DNA of 64,000 bases from Gemmataceae bacterium (GTDB taxonomy: Bacteria; Planctomycetota; Planctomycetia; Gemmatales; Gemmataceae), in NCBI GenBank assembly GCA_901538445.1, contig LR594584.1, positions 248,001 through 312,000 on the forward strand, written 5' to 3'. The notes beneath the pieces are model-generated. The model saw nothing but the letters and a program-made list of their open reading frames with translations. It ran no database searches and was not told where the DNA came from. The translations under genes and the position numbers were made by a program. This document shows positions 39,973-46,808 of the stretch, piece after piece; the first letter of the stretch is position 1; every line of letters starts with the position of its first letter.

Positions 39973-40877
39973 ACCGCCTCCTGATCACCGGTTCAACTGG
40001 GTTCATAGGAGATCCCTGCGTTCGGTTGGCAGCGGGTGCGTACGAGGTCCACGCCGCGGGGCGGGGCGGGGCCCCGGGGCTCCCCTCGGGCGTCACCCTC
40101 CACCGGTGCGACCTTCTCGCCCCCGGGGCCGTGGCGAGGTTGATCGAACGGGTGCGACCCACGCACCTCCTTCACCTCGCGTGGGTCGTGACACCGGGAG
40201 TGTGCTGGGAGTCACCCGAGAACCACAGGTGGGCGGCGGCATCACGGGAGTTACTCCTTGCATTCGCCCGGTGTGGCGGGTCGCGAGCAGTTTTGGCCGG
40301 ATCCTGTGCCGAGTACGACTGGTCCACGGCCGGCGTGTGTCACGAGGATGAAACGCCAACTCGTGCCCATACTACCTACGGCCGTTGTAAACGGGACCTC
40401 GGGCTCTGGGCTTGCTCGCTCGGGAAGGAGCGGAACATCTCGGTCGCTTGCGCCCGGCTGTTCTGGCTCTACGGCCCCGGTGAACACCCGGATCGACTGG
40501 TGCCGGCGGTCACACGGGCGCTGCTCTCGGGCGTGCCGGTTTCCTGTAGTTCAGGGACACAAATTCGCGACTTTCTCCACGTCGATGACGCTGCGGCCGC
40601 TCTCGTAGCGCTGGTCGGCGGTCAGGTAACGGGCCCCCTGAACGTGGGCTCGGGAAACCCCGTCACGGTCCGGGAGGTGATCGGTGAGGTCGCCCGCGTG
40701 TGCCAGCGGCCAGAATTGGTGCGTCTCGGAGAGCGGCCGACGCCGGCCGGCGAACCGCCGTTACTCGTGGCGGATGTGTCGCGGCTGCGTAACGCAGTCG
40801 GTTGGCGGCCGCGAATAAGCCTGGCCGCCGGTATTCAGAGCACTGTGGACTGGTGGAAGTCCAACGGGCCGGTGTGA
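39969..40877 (+). CDS. NAD(P)-dependent epimerase/dehydratase, probable 4-ketoreductase
   Basis: The GTG at 39969 overlaps the rfbC stop (GTGA). The 302-residue extended SDR starts VNRLLITGSTGFIG (TGSTGFIG at 7-14), and has AGSCAEYDW, TTYGRCKRDL (Y-x3-K) and RDFLHVDDAAAALVAL. As last enzyme in the operon it most likely reduces the 4-keto group to finish the CDP-6-deoxy sugar. The order of catalytic steps is inferred, not shown. Its visible A/T use rises in the middle (about 40200-40480), where codons look less biased than in the neighbours, a hint of different ancestry. Confidence 0.85.
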   Translation: MNRLLITGSTGFIGDPCVRLAAGAYEVHAAGRGGAPGLPSGVTLHRCDLLAPGAVARLIERVRPTHLLHLAWVVTPGVCWESPENHRWAAASRELLLAFARCGGSRAVLAGSCAEYDWSTAGVCHEDETPTRAHTTYGRCKRDLGLWACSLGKERNISVACARLFWLYGPGEHPDRLVPAVTRALLSGVPVSCSSGTQIRDFLHVDDAAAALVALVGGQVTGPLNVGSGNPVTVREVIGEVARVCQRPELVRLGERPTPAGEPPLLVADVSRLRNAVGWRPRISLAAGIQSTVDWWKSNGPV

Positions 40878-40929
40878 GACCGGTCCGTTAAGGTGGGGCC
40901 CACGGCGAGGATCATCCCGACCGGTCACG

Positions 40930-41284
40930 GCGAATCGGGGTTCCCCACGGCACTTGGTGTCGCATCCCGCACCCGACCAGAGCCCCCCGGCGCACAGCGG
41001 CAAGCATCCGACATGGTGCGGCACCGCGCAGGGCGGTACGATGAGTTTGGAGGTTGAGGAGCTTTGGTTCTGGCGGGCGGCGGTTTGGTTCTGGAGAGTT
41101 GGGCTTGGTTCTGGAGAGTTTCCGTTGATTCTGGAGAGTTTGGGCTGGTTCTGGAGAGTTTGCGTTGGTTCTGGAGACCCCACCCCCCACTTCCCCCAGA
41201 ACCATTTCCCACCACACCACTTCCCGAAACAGGCGCAACAAAAGCGCCGTAAGTCGCCACACCCACCGGTCGGTGTGAGGTCGG
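40930..41284 (-). repeat. 20-bp iteron element, copy B
   Basis: On the minus strand the element runs gacctcacaccgaccggtgg (from 41284), ggtgggaaatggttctgg, a G-rich tract, and five ctctccagaacc iterons (plus-strand starts 41087, 41107, 41127, 41147, 41167; strict 20-bp period). The taccgccctgcgcggtgc block and ccatgtcggat follow. Homology with copy C continues through tggtcgggtgcgggatgcga (about 40981-40960). It fills most of the 40878-41371 gap between the sugar operon and the IS pair. No coding potential. Confidence 0.85.
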
Positions 41285-41368
41285 CCGCGTCCTCACAATC
41301 GACTCCAGAAGCAACGGACCCACGCGATCCGCCCTGTGTTCGAGCGGAGCCTGTTGCGTGATCCGGGG

Positions 41369-42096
41369 CTAGTGGTTCACCACGGCTGATTTGTCTGTTT
41401 CGATCACCGGGTAGAGCCGTTTCAGCCTCGTTCTTGCGTCGGTCGTCGTGAACTGCCAATCGGCTGCGACAGCGGCAGCATTGCGATCCCGCTCCCAGGA
41501 AGCCACCTCTCGCCTCAAGGTTTCCATGTCGGGGATGCGGCGATCCAGACACTGCCGGGCCAGAACACTCAGCTCGCACTCGGCCACGTTCAGCCACGAC
41601 CCGTGTTTGGGCGTGTAGTGCCACTCCAACCGCTCGCACAACCGCCGGGCCTCAGCCGCCTCGAATGCCTGGTAGAGCGAGGCCGGTGTGTGGGTGGATA
41701 AGTTGTCCAGCACCAGCACCACCTTCTCGGCGTCCGGGTACTGCTCATCCACCAACCGTCGGACGAAGCGGGCGAAGTCCACGCTCGTCTTTCGCTCCGT
41801 GACCTCCACGTGCCGCCGCCCGGCCAGAGGCTCGAACGCCAGGAATAGGTTGACCACACCAGCCCGGACGTACTCGTGATCGACCTTCGCCACGGAGCCG
41901 GGGCGGATCGGCAGTGGCTCCCGAGTGTCTCCGATGAGTTGCTTACCACCCTCGTCGACGCACACCACGGGGCGGGTGTCGTCGGGCGGCCGGTGGTACA
42001 CGGCCAGCACGTCTTCCATGTTCGCCACGAACGCGGCGTTGGCCTTCGGCGGGATCACCCACTGCTGCTTGAGCCACGGCTTGATGTCGTTTTTTT
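41369..42096 (-). CDS. IS630 family transposase, catalytic part (frame 2, ISa)
   Basis: This frame follows the A7 slippery run and reads EKNDIKPWLKQQWVIPPKANAAF (split here), VVCVDEGGKQL (first Asp), VLVLDNLSTHTPASLY (second Asp) and WLNVAECELSVL (Glu), the DDE triad of IS630 transposases. It has no start of its own and needs a -1 shift from the upstream frame. The stop TAG at 41371-41369 is formed by the duplicated target TA plus one flanking base, so the element does not encode its own stop. The product would be about 410 residues with orfA. Confidence 0.9.
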
Positions 42097-42589
42097 CAGC
42101 GTCCGCCGAACCGTCTCGTCGGAGACGGCATCCACCACCCGCAGCTCGACGAGGCGGTCGGCCAACAGTTGCAATGTCCACCGCCCACGACCGTCCGGGG
42201 CTGGGGAGCACGCCAGGGCAACGAGTCGGGCTTCCTGTTCGCCGTCCAGCTTCCGGTATCGTCGCCCGGTCGGTTTCTTCCGATGCACGGCCGCATCCAA
42301 CCCGCCCTCTGCAAATGCCTTGCGGATGCGGGCGACGGTCCGGACACCACAGCCGAGGGCCGTTGCAATTGCTTCGTCGCCCAAGCCAGGCCCATCGGCG
42401 TCGGCCTTGAGCAGGACCTGGGCGTGAGTGAGGACGCGGGCCGGGTGCGTACCCGTTCGGACCAGCCGGACGAGCCGTTGGCGTTCGTCGGTGGTCAGGC
42501 GGACGACATGCTTGGGCTTCCGTGACACGAGATCTCCTCCAAGGGTGGAGGAGACCTTACGGAATGCCAAATGAAATGTGGTGGACCAC
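41372..42589 (-). mobile_element. insertion sequence, IS630 family (ISa)
   Basis: The 1218-bp element is bounded by TA at 41370-41371 and TA at 42590-42591. Terminal inverted repeats are GTGGTTCACCAC (left) and GTGGTCCACCAC (right), one mismatch, each nearly palindromic itself. TA target choice and the DDE transposase place it in IS630. Its right TA is also the left TA of the next element. Confidence 0.9.
42094..42528 (-). CDS. IS630 family transposase, N-terminal HTH part (frame 1, ISa)
   Basis: A GTG at 42528 with ggaggag five bases upstream is the likely start (an ATG at 42570 lies in the inverted-repeat region). It encodes SRKPKHVVRLTTDERQRLVRL, a helix-turn-helix region (ATALGCGVRTVARIRKAF) and VDAVSDETVRRTLKK, then meets seven A residues (42090-42096). 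Without a frame change it ends in TTSSRGSSSSG at 42055. Slippage on the A run joins it to the catalytic frame. Confidence 0.88.
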
Positions 42590-42603
42590 TAGTGCGGTTT
42601 CAT

Positions 42604-43206
42604 TTAATTCGTAGCGGTGTACTCGGCGTGCCGGATGTAGTTCCAGCACTCGTCGGGTGTGAACGCCTCGTGAGCGGTGCCGAAGAAGCTCTCGACCTCG
42701 GCGATGGTCCGCAGCTCGGCCGCCCGCAGCCGGGCCTTGATCTTGGCGAACGCCCGCTCGATCGGGTTGAGGTCCGGGCTGTACGGGGGCAGGTACACCA
42801 CCGAGCACCCGGTCCGCTCGATCGCCCGCACCGCTGCCACCCGCTTGTGGCTCGACAGGTTGTCCAGCACCACGACGTCGCCCGGACGCAGCACCGGCAC
42901 CAGCACCTGCTCGACGTACGCCACGAACAGGTCGCCGTTCATCGACCCGTCGACCACCATCGGGGCCACCAGCCCGTCCGACCGCAGCGCCGCCACGAAC
43001 GTGGTCGTCTTCCAGTGCCCGTGCGGAACCCGCCCGATCACCCGCTGCCCGCGCGCCGCGCGGCCGTACCGGCGGGTCATCTTGTTGTTCGCCCCGGTCT
43101 CGTCGAGGAACACCAGCTTCGTCGGGTCCAGCCCCGGCACCTTCCCGGCCCACCCCTCCCGCTTGGCCTTCACGTCGGCCCGGTCCTGCTCGGCCGCCTG
43201 GATCAC
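42604..43206 (-). CDS. IS630 family transposase, catalytic part (frame 2, ISb)
   Basis: The frame reads IQAAEQDRADVKAKREGW, LVFLDETGANNKMTRRYGRA (first Asp), VVLDNLSSHKRVAAV (second Asp) and YLPPYSPDLNPIERAFAKIK (Glu), the complete DDE set. It can be read from a GTG at 43206 or, more likely, by a +1 shift from the upstream frame at an A8 run. About 200 residues; the fused protein would be about 310. Confidence 0.9.
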   Translation of the reverse strand: MIQAAEQDRADVKAKREGWAGKVPGLDPTKLVFLDETGANNKMTRRYGRAARGQRVIGRVPHGHWKTTTFVAALRSDGLVAPMVVDGSMNGDLFVAYVEQVLVPVLRPGDVVVLDNLSSHKRVAAVRAIERTGCSVVYLPPYSPDLNPIERAFAKIKARLRAAELRTIAEVESFFGTAHEAFTPDECWNYIRHAEYTATN

Positions 43207-43537
43207 TTTTTTTTAACGACAGCTTCAGCCGCAGCAGGTAGTTGAACAGTGCCCCGGTGCTGACCTCGACGCCCAGCCGCTGCCGCAGTTCGGCCAGCGT
43301 GGCATCCGGGTCGTCCCGGACTAACTCGCGGACCCGGGCCTCGTGCGGGGCCAGGACGGCCGGGCGCCCGGTGCTGGGTGGGAGTCGGGCCAGCGACCCG
43401 GTGGCCTTGTGCCGCTGCTTGAGCCGTCGGACCCAGGACTCACTCACCGAGTACTTCCGGGCCACGGCCGGGGTCTTCATCCCGGCCTGGCAGTCGGCCC
43501 ACACCCGCTCCCGTAGGTCCATCGAGTATGCCCGCAT
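43207..43537 (-). CDS. IS630 family transposase, N-terminal HTH part (frame 1, ISb)
   Basis: The ATG at 43537 (MRAYSMDLRERVWADCQAG), preceded by gagggg, starts an HTH domain (TPAVARKYSVSESWVRRLKQR) and a second HTH (TLAELRQRLGVEVSTGALFNYL) ending LKLSLKK at eight A residues (plus-strand T8 at 43207-43214). In its own frame it runs on as nonsense to 42557. The catalytic frame is reached by a +1 shift or loss of one A. Confidence 0.85.
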
Positions 43538-43614
43538 CGGAACCCCTCAACGTGGTCCCTCCGTGCTACCCGAACCCGAAGCCTCGCGCTACATTTTTCC
43601 TGAAACCGCACTAA

Positions 43615-45060
43615 TCACACCTTGGGGCGAGCTGAACCGGCAGCGAGTCGTCCAAACTGGCCGAGTCGTCGGTCAACCCATCGGACCAATCGGCGTGCGA
43701 ACCGGAGTGGCAACTTGAGCGACCACCGCCGCTCGCGGACCAGTCGCCGGTCCAGCTCCGCGAGTTGGGCAGCGAGCCGGTGGATCGTCTTCTCCCGGTC
43801 GGCACAAGCGGCCAACAGTACGTTCCGGTGGTTCTCGGCGTCTCGGGCCTCGGCGATTGGTGTTACCGTCCCGGCCTGCGCGTTTTGGGTGTACTGGACG
43901 TCTCCGCCGCAGAGGTTCAGGAGCCTCGCGCAGAGCCGCGCCGCTCCGGCCACATCGGAGACGTCAAACGCTGCCGCGTCGAGATGCAGGGCCCCGCCCT
44001 CAACCCCGAGGCGGGTGGGGCGGAAGTAGTTCACGGGCGGTCGTGGGGCGTGCGGGGCGTCGGCCAACTCGCCATCGAACCACGCGACCAGGTCCGAGTC
44101 ATCGGAGAGTGAGCGGCGGACTTCTCGTTTCGCCGCTGAGAGATCCTCGGCCCGCACCGCACTGAGACACGCACGCGACAAAACCCGGCGATCGAGCTGG
44201 ACCTTCGCGTCGGGAAACAGCGTCCGCTGTGCGAACGCAAACGCATCAGCAACCGGCACCTCGGGGAAGACCGACAGGTCCGGGACGGTCGGTTCGGCCC
44301 GCAGGCCGTCCTTCACATTGAGGTGCCGGAACTCGCGCGTGACCTCTTGCTGTTCGCCCCGAAACAGCGTCGCCACCCCGTTGCTCTCCCTGGACTGGCC
44401 GGACACCGACATGGGCACGGTGGTCACGAGGTAGCGGTTCACAAGGTGCGCGACCGCGAACCCCGAGTACACGTCGGGGAGCGGGTGCGGGAACACGCTT
44501 CCGACCCGGACCCGGAGTGCGTCAAGGACGTCCCGGCGGACGGCCCCGTGGTACACCATGGGGAGTTCACTGTAGAAGGTCCGGAACGCCGCCACCTCGC
44601 GAATTGTGGCGGCCCCGTCGCGGGTGTAGAGCCGCCGATCGAGCGGGACCTGGAGGTAGTCGCCCTGCCCGGCGAGCGCGATGGTGGGCCAGGTGTAGAA
44701 CGCGGCGTGCCACCGCACGGCGGGGGCGTCGTGCTCCCGGGTCAGGCGGTCCAGTTCCGCGAGCCCGTGCGGCAGCAACCCGTCGTCGTCCCCGATCACG
44801 ATCACGTAGTCGCCGCGGGCGTGCGAGACGGCGAACTCCCAGTTGGTGCTCATGGCGACCGGTTCGCTCGTCCGCAGGTACCGCACCTTGTCCGAGCCGA
44901 TCTCGTCCACGACGGCCCTGGTCGCCGGGGAGCCGCAGTTGTCCGAAACGATCACCTCGTAGTCATCGAAAGTCTGATCGAGGCAGGTCCGCAGGGCGTG
45001 GCGAAGTGTGTCGGCCCGCTCGCGGGTCGGGATAACGACGCTGAATCGGATGGGGTGCAT
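43615..45060 (-). CDS. glycosyltransferase family 2 protein
   Basis: The ATG at 45060 gives 481 residues: MHPIRFSVVIPTRERADTLRHALRTC (split here), EVIVSDN (39-41 SDN) and VIVIGDDDGLLPHG with the metal-binding GDDDG at 90-94. This GT-A fold covers about residues 1-230; the rest is a less conserved region ending in a basic tail (REKTIHRLAAQLAELDRRL, RFARRLVRWVDRR) with coiled-coil character. GT2 enzymes transfer sugars from nucleotide donors. It lies near the CDP-sugar operon but in the opposite orientation and separated by two insertion sequences; use of that sugar is only a possibility. Confidence 0.85.
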   Translation of the reverse strand: MHPIRFSVVIPTRERADTLRHALRTCLDQTFDDYEVIVSDNCGSPATRAVVDEIGSDKVRYLRTSEPVAMSTNWEFAVSHARGDYVIVIGDDDGLLPHGLAELDRLTREHDAPAVRWHAAFYTWPTIALAGQGDYLQVPLDRRLYTRDGAATIREVAAFRTFYSELPMVYHGAVRRDVLDALRVRVGSVFPHPLPDVYSGFAVAHLVNRYLVTTVPMSVSGQSRESNGVATLFRGEQQEVTREFRHLNVKDGLRAEPTVPDLSVFPEVPVADAFAFAQRTLFPDAKVQLDRRVLSRACLSAVRAEDLSAAKREVRRSLSDDSDLVAWFDGELADAPHAPRPPVNYFRPTRLGVEGGALHLDAAAFDVSDVAGAARLCARLLNLCGGDVQYTQNAQAGTVTPIAEARDAENHRNVLLAACADREKTIHRLAAQLAELDRRLVRERRWSLKLPLRFARRLVRWVDRRLGQFGRLAAGSARPKV

Positions 45061-45161
45061 AGCGGGCTCCGGGCGCGGGGCGGCCGCGGGCTCGCGGTGC
45101 GCCAGGAGCAGTCTGTACCTCCCGGCCCCGGCCCGCGCCAATCCCAACCGCCGCGCCCCGG

Positions 45162-45620
45162 TCACTCCACTCGGATGTCGAACACCGCGGTCGGGCCTTC
45201 GAGGTCCACCGCGAGGCCCGACGTAACCGGGTCGGCGTACTTCGGCGGGATGCGGAACCACTTCCCCTTTGGGGGCCGCGGCGGCGGCGTGGTCCCGGCG
45301 GCGCGGCGTGCCTCCTCCATCCGCGCCTTGACCGCGGGGGGCACCGGCGGTTCGTAGTACGGGTCCGGGCTGTACACGGCGAACTTGGCCGGGCCGACCG
45401 GCACGCCGGCAACGGAGTACGTACCGTCGAGTTGGATGGTCGTGTAGTAGGTCGCCTGGTCCGAACCGATGACCGTTACGGTCCCGTACACGACGGGCCG
45501 GCCCTTTTGAGTTACCTTGCCCGACACGGCCGTGAACTCCGGGCCACACCCCGTCAGGAGTGCGACCGCGCACGCCACCCCGACCGCCCTGTATCGTCTC
45601 GTAGCGGAAAGCAGACTCAT
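45162..45620 (-). CDS. small lipoprotein with carboxypeptidase-regulatory-like fold
   Basis: The ATG at 45620 (MSLLSATRRYRAVGVACAVALL) ends its signal in LLTGC, a lipobox. The 152-residue product continues EFTAVSGKVTQKGRPVVYGTV and LDGTYSVAGVPVGPAKFAV, the transthyretin-like beta-sandwich found in planctomycete lipoproteins. A proline-rich stretch (TTPPPRPPKGKW) precedes the last strands. It is 85 bp downstream of the DUF1559 gene, repeating the pair seen at 20.25-21.71 kb. Confidence 0.88.
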   Translation of the reverse strand: MSLLSATRRYRAVGVACAVALLTGCGPEFTAVSGKVTQKGRPVVYGTVTVIGSDQATYYTTIQLDGTYSVAGVPVGPAKFAVYSPDPYYEPPVPPAVKARMEEARRAAGTTPPPRPPKGKWFRIPPKYADPVTSGLAVDLEGPTAVFDIRVE

Positions 45621-45704
45621 GGACGCTCCTCGTGTTCGGTACGGGACCGGTCCGGTCGCAGCCCCGGCACGGGGCCGGAGCCACACGACGGAACACCGGC
45701 AGGG

Positions 45705-46730
45705 TCACTCGCTGAAGACTTCTCCGCCGTTGACGGTGACCATCGCAGGGAGCAACGTGGTGCCGGCCGAGTACGCAATCACGCGGACGCTTCCGTCGGC
45801 CAGGAGCCAGTTCCCGCCCGCCGGGTGCGGGCTGTTGAACCGGTCCTGGCTGCACGAGTCGGCAGGGTTGAACTGAGCGTACCGGCCCGGAAGACTCCCG
45901 GGGCAGGCGGTCGGAGTGAACCCGCCGCCGGGACCGAACCCGCCCACCACGTTCTGGTTGGGGAACGCAAGCAGCGTGTGGTAGTCCGCCCCGACCCAGG
46001 TCGATCCCTGTTGCGTGACGTGCCGCTCACCGACGGCGGCCGTGTTGCTCAGGCCGTCGGTGATGCTCGTCGCGTTCCTCCGCGGCCGGACGTAGTCGAA
46101 CACCCCGCCGGAGGTTTGTACGGGGAACATCCCGTTGTTCGCGTTCATGCCGATGGGGGGGCTCGCCGGGTCCGCGTTCTCGTCGCTCCCGGTCACCCCG
46201 GCGTAGCTCGCCCCAACCATGGGGGCCGATGGGGGGCTGCCCCCGGTCGGCGGCACGGCGGTCGGACACTGATAGATCGAGATCGCCGTTCCGCCCATCG
46301 TCGTGAAGCCCGCGTCGATGTCCGCGGCGGAGGATCGCCCAACCGCCAACTTCTGCACCGCCCCTTGCTCGACGTACGGAAGGATGTGGACCATCCACCC
46401 GCCGATCTCACCGGGTCCGATTTGGTCGGTCGATTGGTAAAGGATCCACGCCGGCATCTGGGCCCCGGCGTAGCTCGCGCTCGGACCGGTGCTGAGGCTG
46501 GCGGGGAACATTGCCCGTGCGGTCGGGAACCGGTCGTGCGAGTCGTGGTAGTTGTGCAGCGCCAGGCCGATCTGCTTCATATTGTTTTGGCACTTGGCAC
46601 GCGCGGCGGCCTCGCGGACCTTCTGGACCGCGGGGAGGAGCAGGCCGATCAGGATCGCGATGATCGCGATGACGACCAACAACTCGATGAGCGTGAACGC
46701 GGTCCGACCGCGTCGGGGCAGGCGGGTCAT
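45705..46730 (-). CDS. DUF1559 prepilin-like protein
   Basis: The ATG at 46730 starts a 341-residue protein with [20 protein letters not shown] and [22 protein letters not shown] (split here), the prepilin-like N-terminus of DUF1559. The C-terminus has [20 protein letters not shown], the family's closing block. A lipoprotein gene follows and an ECF-sigma fusion gene precedes it by 78 bp on the same strand. A surface or periplasmic structural role is probable; function is unproven. Confidence 0.95.
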   Translation of the reverse strand: MTRLPRRGRTAFTLIELLVVIAIIAILIGLLLPAVQKVREAAARAKCQNNMKQIGLALHNYHDSHDRFPTARAMFPASLSTGPSASYAGAQMPAWILYQSTDQIGPGEIGGWMVHILPYVEQGAVQKLAVGRSSAADIDAGFTTMGGTAISIYQCPTAVPPTGGSPPSAPMVGASYAGVTGSDENADPASPPIGMNANNGMFPVQTSGGVFDYVRPRRNATSITDGLSNTAAVGERHVTQQGSTWVGADYHTLLAFPNQNVVGGFGPGGGFTPTACPGSLPGRYAQFNPADSCSQDRFNSPHPAGGNWLLADGSVRVIAYSAGTTLLPAMVTVNGGEVFSE

Positions 46731-46808
46731 GGTCGGGTCCCCACTAGATGGAGGGTCCGCGCCCCCGGCCGGTGCGGCCGGAAGACGGCGGGCGGCGACG
46801 AAAAGGAG

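Larger units (their letters stand above)
42592..43611 (-). mobile_element. insertion sequence, IS630 family (ISb)
   Basis: The 1020-bp element lies between TA at 42590-42591 and TA at 43612-43613, with 11-bp perfect terminal repeats GTGCGGTTTCA. It encodes a two-frame DDE transposase in the same orientation as ISa but is a different element: the two share neither ends nor close protein sequence. Its right boundary is one base past the stop of the glycosyltransferase gene. Confidence 0.9.

Noticed and set aside
43612-43617. Glycosyltransferase truncated by ISb insertion
   Set aside because: The TGA stop (43617-43615) lies one base before the TA target, so the stop is not created by the element. 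An older truncation cannot be excluded but is not shown.
45061-45855. Upstream extension of the glycosyltransferase frame to 746 codons
   Set aside because: It overlaps the lipoprotein gene antisense to its reading and lacks GT character; the GT2 start MHPIRFSVVIPT is at 45060.
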